From: Dendrobium chrysotoxum
Lineage: Eukaryota; Streptophyta; Magnoliopsida; Asparagales; Orchidaceae
Assembly: GCA_019925795.1 (NCBI GenBank)
Contig: CM034312.1
Location: 83,145,528-83,209,527, forward strand
Direction of reading: 5' to 3'
DNA: 64,000 bases
Positions within the stretch are counted from its first letter, which is position 1. The number at the start of each line of letters is the position of its first letter. Positions 37,200 through 48,480 of this stretch are shown piece after piece. Under the pieces are notes generated by a model, which was not told the DNA's origin, made no database searches, and worked only from the letters and a program-made list of their open reading frames with translations. Both the position numbers and the translations under genes were made by a program.

Positions 37200-38640
37200 C
37201 TTTTACCGCCTTCTGTGGCATGTATATAATATCGAATTGTAGTAATATCACTACCCACCTTGCCAAACGACCTGTCAACGCTGGTTTTGTCATCAAGAAC
37301 TTCAACGGATCGATCTTTGATATCAAGGTGATTTTGTGAGATAACATGTAGTGGCGAAGTTCTGAACTGCAAAAATTAATGCCAGATAATGCTTTTCAAA
37401 CAGAGAATAACGTATCTCTGCTCCAATTAATCTCCGAATGATGTAGTAGAGTGTGTTCTCTTTTCCTTCCTCATTGTGCTGAACTAGTAATGCTCTGAGG
37501 GACTCTTCTAGTGCTGCCGTGTACAGTATAAGAGGCTTCCCCGGAATTGGCGCTGCGAGAATGGATGGATTTAACAGATATCTTTTGATGCTGTCAAACG
37601 CTTCCTGGCATTCTGTATCTCATTTGAAGCGGACATCCTTCTTCATCAACTTTGAAAATGGTTGGCACATACCCGATAGATTCGATTTAATCGTCGAATG
37701 AAAGACAGCTATCCTTGCAACGAGCAAAGTTGACAGAGATTTCTAGGCGGCGGCATCTCTATAATTGCCTTAATTTTATTGGGGTCGATTTCAATACCTC
37801 GGTGACGAATGACATACCCCAAGAATTTGTTGGAGGAGACCCCGAAAGCACACTTAAGGGGATTCATCTTCAAGTTAAATTTTTTGATTCTCTCAAATAC
37901 AATCCTTAAGTCACTCAAGTGATCTCTGCGGTCTATGCTCTTAACGACCAGGTCATCTACATAGCACTCGACCTTCTGATGTATTAATTCATCAAAAATA
38001 TGGGTCATCGCCCGTTTGTAGGTGGCACCGACATTCTTCAGGCCAAAGGGCATAACTGTGTAATAGAAAATACCGATAGGCGTTCTGAATGACGTATACT
38101 TTTCATCTTCGGGCGCCATTTTGATCTGATTGTATCTTAACGATCCATCCATAAATAAAAATATGTCATAGTTTGACGTGTTGTCTACCAGGAGTTCGAA
38201 TACAGGTAACGGAAAATCGTCTTTTGGATACGCCTTATTGAGGTCCCAAAAGTCAATACAGATATGTATCTAACCATTCTTCTTCTTTACGGGGACAATA
38301 TTGGCGATCCAGTCGGCGTATTTTTCTTCTCGGATAAAGCCCGCCTCTATGAGTTTCTTTGTTTCTGCAATCACCTGTTCTTCAATCTCCAATCTCATTC
38401 TCCTTGGAGCTTATTTGACGGGTGTCACATCCGGTTTGATTGCCAACCTGTGAACTGCTATATCAGGGGATAAGCTGGGCATCTCAGCATATGTCCATGC
38501 AAAGCAGTCCTTGAATTCACAAAGGAGTTCTTTTATCTCTTCCACTTGATCTTTCGGCAGAAGGAAACTAATGAAGGTTGGGCGAGGGTCATCCTCGGTT
38601 CCCAAGTTGACTTCTTTTAATTCATCCATAGTGGTTTCCT
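37200..38640 (-). pseudogene. Ogre reverse transcriptase and first RNase H
   Basis: The RT reads RRMRLEIEEQVIAETKKLIE (minus strand near 38400), then FMDGSLRYNQIKMAPEDEKY, TVMPFGLKNVGATYKRAM and the catalytic YVDDLVVKS near 37940, then KCAFGVSSNKFLGYVI. RNase H 1 follows (CQEAFDSIKRYLLNPSILA, LYTAALEESLRALLVQ, EKHYLALIFAVQ). The leading part has LLCEFKDCFAWTYAEMPSL, normal before RT in this lineage. Stops occur at 38410 and near 38270 and a frame change near 37700, so the protein is broken while the YVDD box is kept. Confidence 0.88.
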
Positions 38641-38649
38641 GTCCGCCAT

Positions 38650-39440
38650 CTTCCAGCTCTTCTAGTGCAGGCTTGGCCTCTACAGGTTAATCTTCCTGGG
38701 TGTCAACTTCATATGTCTCCTCATCGCCGATGTCATCAGATTCAATTTCCTCGCAAGTAATTGCTCGGCAAGTTTCCTTTCGGAGGTATTTTCGCTTCAT
38801 GAATCTGATGCCCTTATATACATCCATATCCTTCCTTCGTAAGGGAAGCGGTCTCCTTTCGTACCAGAGGCATAGGCATGTACGGAGCTGTCGCTTGGAG
38901 GTAGGGATATTGATCTGCTTTCACAACATTCTTTTAATACCTTTGGTATTAAACCTAGGCAGCCTCGTAGGTAATAGTTCTTCAGAATCAACAGGCACAT
39001 GACACCAGTCACGATTCACTTCTTCAAGCTTTCCTACGGCATAAAATATATTCTCTGACTCAATCCCCTTTTTAATCGGAGGCAGATAAAGGGTTGCAAG
39101 TTCTTCAACCTTATGCACATCTCGTGGAATTATTTCTTTGAAATATTATAGGAGAATACAAGTGACTACAAGCACGCTGTCTGAGATTGACAGGCTATCT
39201 ATTCTTTTAGAGAATACATCTTGCACCGTGTTCATGTAGATAGAGTCGTAGTCATAATCATCATTTGAATATGTGACCTCCCTACTCCATTCGTCCATCG
39301 AATGACATACCCTCTGGGATTTTATAGGGGTGACATCATCTTCATCTGTGTCGCTTTCAAGGTGAGGTACACATTTTCTTTCTTTAGAAGTGGCAGCTTC
39401 TTTGGGAAGAGTCGGCGACGCCTTCTTTCTCCCCACCTAC
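38650..39440 (-). pseudogene. Ogre protease-RT spacer
   Basis: Open pieces such as 39436-39146 and 39118-38921 contain WCHVPVDSEELLPTRLPRFN and acidic stretches. In related Ogre elements a regulated intron lies between protease and RT; this is the matching place, but no splice sites could be assigned with confidence. Confidence 0.5.
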
Positions 39441-40251
39441 TTCCTCTCACCTTCTTGCTTAGGACATTTTGCATTCTCTGGATTTGATGCTTGAGCTTTT
39501 AGAGAGCTTGACGATCTCAACTTTTTTTGCATGAAATACCATGCATCTTCATAAACTGTCGCTTCATGGACTACAAAGGGCTGAATATCACCAGAGATCC
39601 TGAATTCTTCCCCATCCCTAAGGTACTTCATGCACTGGTGTAGTGTTGATAAAATGATGCCATACTCATGCAACTAGGGGCGACCTAGGAGCTCCTTAAA
39701 TGAAGTGTCTGCATCAAACACATGAAATTTAGCTTCTGTATGAAATTATCCAAATACAAGAGGGAGCATAAACGATCCAAGGGTTTCTGCCCTTTCTCGT
39801 TAAAACCATGTACCATGAGCTTATCTGGCCCGAGGTGCTCTACGTTGAGGCACAACGACCTTAGTGCTTTTAAGCTTATAAGGTTGATGAAGGACCCAGG
39901 ATCGATCAGAATTCGACTGATTACCAAATCATCACTCTCTGCAGTAACATACAGAGGTCGGTTGTGGTCTGCAGTCTCGAGCATCATGTCATCCTCGGTG
40001 AAAGTGATGAATGGTTCGTCACGAGCTTGCAGGACCTCGGTCAGGTTGCGCTCAGCAAAATACTCCTCGTACCTTTTGGGATCTTTGAGAGCCTGAATCA
40101 AAGTCTCCCGAAGATCTTTAGACATCACCAAGGCATCGTATATACTGAGCTGGGCAGGGATCTTCCTCAGATGGGATAAGATATTATAATCTATTCCCTT
40201 AACTGGAGTATCTTTTTTTTGGGTCCTTGGGGATAATGTCTTCGTTGACAA
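39440..40251 (-). pseudogene. Ogre aspartic protease region
   Basis: The main open piece of 188 codons includes NILSHLRKIPAQLSIYDALV, PLYVTAESDDLVISRILIDP, and GSFINLISLKALRSL. ILIDPGSFINLI occupies the place of the aspartic protease active site (family D-T/S-G; here D-P-G-S, as in several Tat-lineage proteases). A frame break follows near 39685. It would mature the polyprotein. Confidence 0.75.
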
Positions 40252-40339
40252 CTATCTCCTTCCCCTTATCTTTATTGGAGGTCTCCTTCTTTGATAGAGA
40301 TGGCAGTATCTTGCCACTTCTCAACTGCACTTGAGCGAT

Positions 40340-40780
40340 CTCTTATGGCTCAGACTCATTTAATAGAATTTCTTCTTCAGAGTCAGCCATTATTGTGTCT
40401 AGAGATTCATCCGTTGATCGAGAGTCATCTCCCAGATTTACATGTCCTATCTGCGACGCTATATCGGGATCTGATTCATCTGTCTTTAAAAAATACAGAT
40501 CCTCCTTTGAGCTGTAGTCCATTGATGATGTTGCTAGACAGGTTTCAACGATCATCTCTCTAACATATTTTTCTTTTGTCAGAGTTATTAGCGTTACTGA
40601 AATGACCCGACAAACTTCTGTGGGAAGAGGATCCTCATCAGCTTCCTCTACTTCATCAATTTTGAGCTCTAACATAAAGTCAGCAAGCTTAATAGGATGC
40701 CTTACGGTCTGGTAGTATTCATCCAGACTATCTATAACCCTTTGGGTTACTGTTTTCTTCTCCTTGGGCTTCTTCAATTT
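40340..40780 (-). pseudogene. Acidic spacer between gag and protease
   Basis: One open piece of 144 codons, rich in Asp, Glu and Ser (DEVEEADEDPLPTEV, MADSEEEILLNESEP), follows a basic KKPKEKKTVTQ start. Such charged spacers are common between gag and protease in this lineage; no domain is recognised. Confidence 0.6.
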
Positions 40781-40978
40781 TGTCTTCTTCTTGGAGGACT
40801 TTTTCTTTCCAGACTTTGAAGGGTCAACTTGGTTGGAGAATTATTTAGGAGTAAAACATCGCGCCACGGGCAGAGCCTTGGGGTCTATCACCAGCTTAGT
40901 GGGAGATTTCCATTTTACACATGGAACTTCTTCAAGCTGTTTCAATATTTTCACAGTTTTCTTAGAGACCACAGTCTC

Positions 40979-42235
40979 TCACTGTTCTTCTTGAATCAGC
41001 TTCTTTCCTTTTCTCCTTTCTTCAATCGGGGGTACGAAAGAAGTCGTAACTACCTGAGTTGATTCTTTTCTAGGATGAGTCAGCACATTATCGGATAATG
41101 TGAGCTCTCCTCTTTGATATTTTCTTTCAAGCCAATCTTTGAAGATATAGCAATCTTCGATTGGATGACTCATTACCCGATGATATGGGCAGTAGTTTGG
41201 GTCGCCACTGTGTTTTGACTCCTCGGGCCTCTTGCATTTTGGCAGTTCTAAGCCCGCTTTCAACGCCTGTCAGAATAATTTGGCGACGCTCTCCCTCTTA
41301 AATGAATATTCTTTGTTCATTTTATCTTTAAGGGAGGGGAACGTTCGATCATCAGTTCCCGTTGTTTGTCGTGGACGTTCTCCACCACCCTGATAAGTTC
41401 GTGGTTTATCATTACCCCCGAGTATCAACTTCGGCTGGGGGTTAGGGTTGTAGACTTGCTTAGGCTTTTTTTGATATTGCATCGGCTGCTTACCTTTGTC
41501 TACATTATACGCCACCTGTTTCTCCTTATCAGCTCTGGAAAAAAATATGGAGTCAACCTCACCTCTTCTAGCACTTGAGGCTTTAGTTTTCTTAGGCTTA
41601 TCAGAATAGTTTTCTGATTTTGATAGGTTTAATTTCTCAAACTTCGCCACCCTATTCAATAGGTCTTGGAATGTGGTGATTGTAGTCATGTACAGGAATG
41701 GTTGCATTTTATCGTCAATATTTCCCATTAACAACTATACGGCATGCTCTTCTTCGAGCTGCTGCTTACATTTCATGCTTAGATTGTGCCAGCGAGTGAT
41801 GTATTTGGTCACTGATTCTTCCCTTTTTCTCTTATTCAGAGTAAGGTCAGCGATCATTATTTTCTCGGTCGCACTGGCAAACCTCTTCACGAATATATTC
41901 TCTAACTCTGTAAATGTCTTTACAGAGTCATTTGGTAATTCGGCATACAATTTGAAAGCAGCTACTGTCAAACTGCTGACAAATTATTGAAAGAGGAGAG
42001 CAGCATTTCCTCCAGTGTTCCCGCAGGTGGCTTTGAATTGTGCCAGGTGCTGCTTAGGATTTTTATTGCCATCAAAAGTGTTGAACTTTGGCACAGAATA
42101 GCCCTTCAGATATGGCACCTGATCATACTCTGCCAGGTACAGGCAACCTTTACCCACCAATTTCTCTACCTGATCAATAGCTATAATAGCATTGATCTTC
42201 TCAGTGATAATTCCTTCAAGCTGTGCAACAGTCAT
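40979..42235 (-). pseudogene. Ogre gag (retrotransposon gag domain and zinc-finger-like tail)
   Basis: Four open pieces in near-continuous order (42235-41984, 41971-41735, 41734-41270, 41263-40979) are separated by single stops. The capsid part shows YSVPKFNTFDGNKNPKQHLA, FKLYAELPNDSVKTFTELEN, FVKRFA and VTKYITRWHNLSMKC. The tail has CPYHRVMSHPIEDCYIFKDW, a Cys-His arrangement typical of Tat gag. It would form the virus-like particle. Stops at three junctions show decay, but the domain is well preserved. Confidence 0.88.
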
Positions 42236-42239
42236 AGGC

Positions 42240-44065
42240 TCAGAGGTACTTGTAATATTCTACAGAGTGGGCTGACGAGTGGTATTCTGAGCCTCGTGAC
42301 CACCCTCAGGAATGCCCCGCACTCCCGATACTTGATGCATTTAAAAATTTGGAGGATCCGGAGGAAGATTGGGCATATGACCAACTGTAGCATTTCTCTG
42401 CATAATCTGCATCATTGTCATCATTTTGGTCATCATCTCTGTCATTTTCTCATGCAATTGAGAGATTTCCCTGTCCTTGGCCCTCATTTGACGTTTCATT
42501 TACCTCTGCATTTCTGCGAGCGTGATGTTCTCGTCAGTAAAGGGATTCTCCTCAACCTCTTCTCGTTCTTCTTGGGAATGGCCACCTCTGCTAGTGGTGG
42601 ACCCATCTTCACGGCGGCGCCGATATACTTATCTAGGCGGTGGTTGCCAACGATCGTCATCTTCACCATCGTCGTCGTAGGCCTCCTCATCGACATTGAT
42701 GTGTCTCATCATGTAGACCACTTTCATGTCTAAGGTGTTATTTACATCTTCCAATTTTTCTTCAATATATTCTCCTTAATTTTCTTATATCATATCTTCT
42801 TCTAGATTTTCTTCCATATATTCTTCAATATTTTCTTCTCCCATATCTTCTTCCTCTTCTTCTTTTAGCACTCAGATCTCTGAGCGGCGGCGCCACTGGA
42901 TCTTCGGTTCTTGGTTTGGTAAGAAGATCCCTTCGATCTGCGGCTACAATCAAAGTTGGATTCATTCTTGGGAGGGGTTGGTGTGCAAATGGATCCCTTG
43001 GAGGATTCTCCAAGGTGTCTACCGTCAAAAGGAATATCATCGTGATGGCTCTTCTTCTGGACCCATTTCTGATGTTGTTTACTAACGGGGGCGGATCTCC
43101 GGGAAGCTGCACCGGATGTCACACCCGAATCAGTTCTTTTTCTTCTATCATCTTCTTCTCTGCGAGATTTCCTTTCCTTTCCGCCGGGACCTTTTGGCGG
43201 CGGATCCCTGAACCCAAGGTTCAGGTGTCACGCCCTGATGCTCACCGTGCGGGGCTGGCCTAGATTTTCTTCGATTCTCCACAGGCAATGATTCCTGTGG
43301 TGGGGACCTTCTGGCCTCAACCGTCAATGGCCGCTATAATTTCTTCTTCTTCAATCCCCTTTCTTTTACAGTCTTCAGTACCTTATACACTCGGGATGAC
43401 AAGGTTTCAGGCTCATATCTCCTTGGAGGGGCTGGGACTTCTGGTTATCTATCCCAAAAGGACTTCTTCAGCTCCCCAGTAGAGCTGTTTCTCTTTACCC
43501 ATTTCAGATTTGCGAACCCATTCCGGGTGGGAATGGTTACTTCAGGCTCTTGGGCCGGCAGGTTGGAGGGATGTGTTGAGAATTATTGCTGAGCTCGAAG
43601 CTCAACATTCTTCTTCCTCCTCTGCCTCCTGGTGAGTCTCCCTCCAGACGAGGAAGCTTCAACAATACTCTCTCTAGGTGCAGATAACCCTGTTGGCAGA
43701 GGTGTGGTGTTTACAGTCACCACGGAGATCCTTCCTCCGGCTACAATCCTCTTGGTGGCTGGGGTTTCTGGCTGTGACAGTCATTCAAATACAGAGATCC
43801 TCTCACGAGGGTTCTCGGCAGTAGGTCGTTGTGCCGACAGATGCACACAATGGGTAGCAGTTTCAGTAGGGTGTGGCCTCATGGCAGGCCCTTCAGATTC
43901 AACGTTGTTCACAGGAACAGCGGCAGCCCTTGCAACGACTGCGGGGAAATCCAGGCTACCAAACTGGATGGTGTTGACCTCATTTTTATCGCAATTTTCT
44001 CTCGATTGTATTTGATCGGATCGATCGAGCCATGACAAGTTGAATTCAAATCGAATCGACGTCAA
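42240..44065 (-). pseudogene. Extended gag N-terminus / ORF1-like region
   Basis: The minus strand keeps weakly coding, basic, Pro/Arg-rich pieces (44065-43781, 43112-42825, 42696-42496) with many stops. The first includes IQFGSLDFPAVVARAAAVPV and SEGPAMRPHPTET. Ogre elements carry extra coding sequence ahead of gag. This first piece faintly resembles the separate gag-start frame at 51851-52054, which could mean that two related elements are merged here. Confidence 0.5.
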
Positions 44066-44340
44066 TTAGAATTGGGTTTCAAATTGACTCGGATCGAGTC
44101 AAATTTGACTCGACTGCACTCGATCAATTTCGATCAATACATGTCGACCGTGTCGGGTCGAATTTTTATTTTGATTAATGCTAAATTTGGGTTCAATTCT
44201 ATGCGATTAAATTCACTAAACCAGCTCGAGCCCAATTCGACTCGAATCGAGTTAAATTTGGACTCAAATTCAACCTAATCTAGCCTAATTGAGTTTTATT
44301 AAAACACAATTGATTTTCTCAGCGTTTCAAAATAACTTTT
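44066..44340. repeat. TCGA/GACTCG-rich degenerate tract
   Basis: Words such as GACTCGGATCGAGTC, CGAATCGAGTT and CTCGATCAATTTCGATC recur irregularly. This composition resembles the interior of plant hAT-type MITEs, but termini were not found. Confidence 0.4.
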
Positions 44341-44344
44341 ATAT

Positions 44345-47300
44345 CAGGAAATTCACATCTTTGGCGGGGATAGAGCAGGCATGTATGGTATGATTTCAAA
44401 AGCTGAGGCGAGTAGAGGGAATTTTTCTCTCTCGTTTTGGCAAGAATTTACTCGAGACATTCGGCCCTGATAGGGGGATCTACTCTTTATTTTTCGAGAG
44501 ACTCCAGGAGAGAAGGGGGATCGGCGCTTACCAACAGCAGAATCTGGCTCCAGCTCTCCAGGTCTCGTTTTGGGCTCGGCTATTCGCAAGACCCCTGGTC
44601 CCTCCCTATTCGCAGACGCCAGAAAGACTCCAGCTCAGTCTCCTTGCTCTAGGCTCTCGTGTTCCGTTCGCGTGGAAGCCCAGACGGAGGGGTTCGCAAG
44701 AGCCCAGGCGGAAGCCACCTCCCAACTCCTGGTTCGCCTGACCCTCCCCGGCGCTCTCTCTCTCTGCTTGTGCGAATCAGCTAGGCTGAAGCCACCTCCC
44801 GCTCGTGACCTGCCCCAGCCAGACCCGAGACGTCTTCTTCCTTAGGTAGGGTAGGTATATTTCCTTCTTTCCCTTATTACTCCTCTTCTTCTCCATTCTC
44901 CTATCCTTCTATTTGATCATGTTCATGGCAAATGAAGGGATGAAGGCTGATACTATTGCTTAGAAGAGATTTGGGACTATATTTGCTTAATTAAATATAC
45001 CAAAATCAGTAGTTGTTATTGCTCAAAACAAATTTCTGGCAAGAATGAAGAGAAGTGGATTTGTTTGTTGAACTTACCTGCTTCTTAGATATACGTTCAT
45101 TGTTCTTTAACAATTATATAGTGCTTGACAATTTCATTCTCCCATTCTCGGTTTACATCTACATAGCTTGCTGACTGTGTTGTGGTGAGCCTAATTATAT
45201 GTATAGGTCTTTCTGTTAGGGTATAAAGCATGATATTCATATTGATTGGTTTCGTAGGTCTTCGTAGCATCGCATGTTAATCGTTTGGTGAAATGCCACT
45301 AAAGGAATGATATTTGATTTTGTTAAGAAATTTAGATTGGTATCATGTATATTTTGATCTCATGTCTTGATTTGGTAAGGAGATAATATGAAATAGTTTT
45401 CTTTTAGAAAGTGTTGGAGAATACCTATGTGCCTTAAGTATGAATTTTGCGTAAATCCACACATGATTTTGCTTTATGTTGATTGGAGGGTTGACGTATC
45501 TTGATATTCTCTCAGTTACTTCTCTTAGACCACTATTGTCAATTCGATCTTCTTTTGAGAATATGAGATTTGAGTTTGGAGTTTAAAGCATATGTTCTAA
45601 TAATTGCGTATTTGTCACTGAAATCAATTCTATGTGAAAGAAAATTAAGTTTCAAATATTTGTTGGGACTCTCTCGGTCATGATTCGTTGCCTCATGTCT
45701 ATGATTGGTTACTAAAGGATGCATATAGGGTATTACTTTAACTTGCCCTTCATGGGATTTTCATGTGTGAATCTTCCAAACCAGATTTCTACTAGAAAAG
45801 TTGAGTAGGGTGATTTCATTTAGCTTGAATTAATGAGGGGGAAGGCGCTCAAAATAAGTGTACTATGCTTGAAAGAAGGGTTGCATTTCTTATGTTCATT
45901 ATTTTGTTTGCTATAGTCATGGCATGATACACTTCTAGCAAGTTGCTTGCATTGTTACTAGACTTTCTTCTATCACTGCTTAATGTCATTATTACCACAA
46001 ATGATTATTGGCATGCTTTAAGTTAAAGAGTGCGAAAAGGTGATGGGCTTTTCTTCTTTAAAAGATTGTTTAGTCATTATTTATTTATAGACTCTGTGGG
46101 TCTTAAGGGAGCGTTGGCTTGGGCTAATCTTCTTATTCATTTCTTCTAATCTTCTACTTCCCCATCCTATCCTTCTCTATCTTCTTCTTCATCTACATTC
46201 TTCTTTTCCTTCTTTGTTGATATGAGAAGAAATGAAGGTTGCTGTTACTTAAATAAGAAGTAATTGAGATTGTTTTCTTTCTATCTTACTGGAATCAGTA
46301 ACAGAAGGATTTGTTTCTCCTTCTTGGAGAATGAAAGATGGCATCCACTCATATTTTTGAAATAATCTGAAAGGATAAAATGGGTTTGCATTACTATTGT
46401 TTTGAAGCAGATTTCCTAGAAGATGAATTTCTTGCTTGAAAGACGGCCTAGATTATTTTTTTAGGAGATATATATAGTTTTACTTTAATAAATGGATGCA
46501 TTATTGGTTGAGGGCTTACCCCTTATGATTTCTTACTCTCCTTCTCGCATTTTGGTTAGATTTGAAAACAAGCAGTGAATGTTTGAATATTAAGATTTAT
46601 TGCCCACTCCTCTCTTGGTAACTAGGAGTGTGATGCAAATATGAAGGAATATATGAAAACATGTGTGATTCATCCTGATGAATCATTGATTACATTGCCC
46701 TACTTGATTTACTTTAGTAGCCATGCAATTTTTCTGCTCTTTTTACAAAATTGGAGGATTGAAACATATTTTTCCTTGATGGATGCAAGGGTTTCTTCCT
46801 TTTCTCGAGGATACAAGTGTTGTTATACCTTGATCTTGAATTCAAGAGGTTTTCCTGAATAAAATATTCATTTAAAGTTGAGATCGGCAAATTATCCTCT
46901 CTTTTATAGAGCATGAGACTTAAATATTTCTTTCTTATTTCGCATTTTTTGAAGATGGTTGGTGCAATATATGAGCGGTTATAGACTTCTTGCTCTTCAG
47001 ATTTTTGACATTGGTGGATTTTCTAAAATTTTGTTTTTTTTTTAGTCTAGTTTCTTCACATATTAATGAAATAACAAGGGATTGAGAGCTTTATTTTCTG
47101 CATTCCTGAAGTCTGATGATTATTCTTTAGGAAGTTTAGGAGGTATTACTATTTCTACAATCTCCTTATCTTGCATTAAATGGCTTATTCTTCCTCAAGT
47201 GGTTGCTCTTCTTTTTCCTTCTTTGGAAAATCTTGGTGACAAAAAAAAGACTAAGGGAGGAAAAGGAGTTGTTAGATAGTTTTGGGATGCTTTTGTGGAT

Positions 47301-48480
47301 GAGATTTCAACGATTGTTTCATTTTGGAAAATTCAGGAGATTATCGGCCTTAGAGTTGGTCTTTATAAATAGAAAACTTGAGGCATGTACTATGGATTCA
47401 GTTTTTGCTTGATACAAAATTTCCTTCAATTTCGTTGGACTTGGTTGTGTGCAGATTTTTGTTGTTTTCGTGCTCCAAACTACTTTGGAGACAAGATATA
47501 TGCAGATTTTCATTTGTTTCATGCTCTAAGCTGATTTGGAGATGAGTTGGGTGCAGATTTTCCCTGTTTTAATGCTCTAAACTATTTTGAGAATGAGCCA
47601 TATGCATATTTTCATGTGTTTTGTGCTCCAAATTACTTTGGAAAAGAGTTGTGTGCAATTTTTTTTATTGTTTTCATGTTCCAAATTGTTTTAGAGGTAA
47701 GTGGATGCAGATTTTTACTCACTTTTTGGTTCCAAACTATTTTGGAGATGAGCTATATGCAGATTTTCATGGGTTTTATACTCCAAATTGCTTTGGAGAT
47801 GAGTTAGAAGTTTATTTTCATTGATCCTGTACTCTAAATTGATTTTGAGATGAGTTATATTTCTTAGAAACATTTTGTGAATGTTTTGCAACGGAAAGCT
47901 CTGTGAAACCTTCTTGTTAGAAGATTTTCATAGAGTTTACCAACCCCATGTTAAAGAAACTCGTTATTCATTTTGCGTCGAAAGATTGTAGTTGATTATA
48001 TATTGGGAGGTTTTATGTGTTGCTTTGATTGAGGTTCTATGAGTCGTTTTTGGGATTTGGGGACTTTATGAATTGTTTTACATTTGAGAAGCTCGATACT
48101 AAAATGCTCTCTTAGCTCTCTTTTCATGGATGGTTTGCTTCTTCTTACTTGCATTTTCTTCTAAAGATGAGCTTAAGTATGTGGGTTGAAAACATGTTTG
48201 GGTTTAGAGTGGGAGAGCTAGTTTGGGCTTTTGATTTCATGACTGGTTTGCTTCTTCGCTATTATGGGTTTGATTTGGATAATTGTGTCAAATATTTCGA
48301 TTGCTTTCTTAAAATGTGGGAACATCAAATAGCATCCAAATTTCCCTTATTCTTATTTGTATTTGGCTTAAATGCTGAATGGGAATAAGGGTGGGGCAAA
48401 GGCATGTTTGGACTTTGACAAAACATGCCTATCAATGAGATGCTAACATTCCATAGAAATAATAAATAAATATCGTTTTT
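44345..48480 (+). other. Exon-and-intron-like foreign block inside the Ogre element
   Basis: 44345-44850 is GC-rich and ends TTCCTTAG/GTAGGGTAGG, like a leader exon with a donor. 44850-48480 is strongly T-rich on the plus strand, as plant introns are, and has no long open frame. It includes two diverged copies of a pyrimidine-rich segment (about 44870-45070 and 46130-46330) and a 51-bp minisatellite. It may be a captured host-gene 5' end or another element's leader; I cannot name a gene. Confidence 0.35.
47440..47870 (+). repeat. 51-bp minisatellite, about eight units
   Basis: Units begin TGCAGATTTTC or a variant and contain GCTCCAAACTACTTTGGAGA. They repeat every 50-53 bases from about 47450 to 47870. 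As 51 is 17 codons, the array can read as a 17-residue repeat such as LYADFHGFYTPNCFGDE in the plus strand, with frameshifts between some units. There is no evidence that it is translated. Confidence 0.8.
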
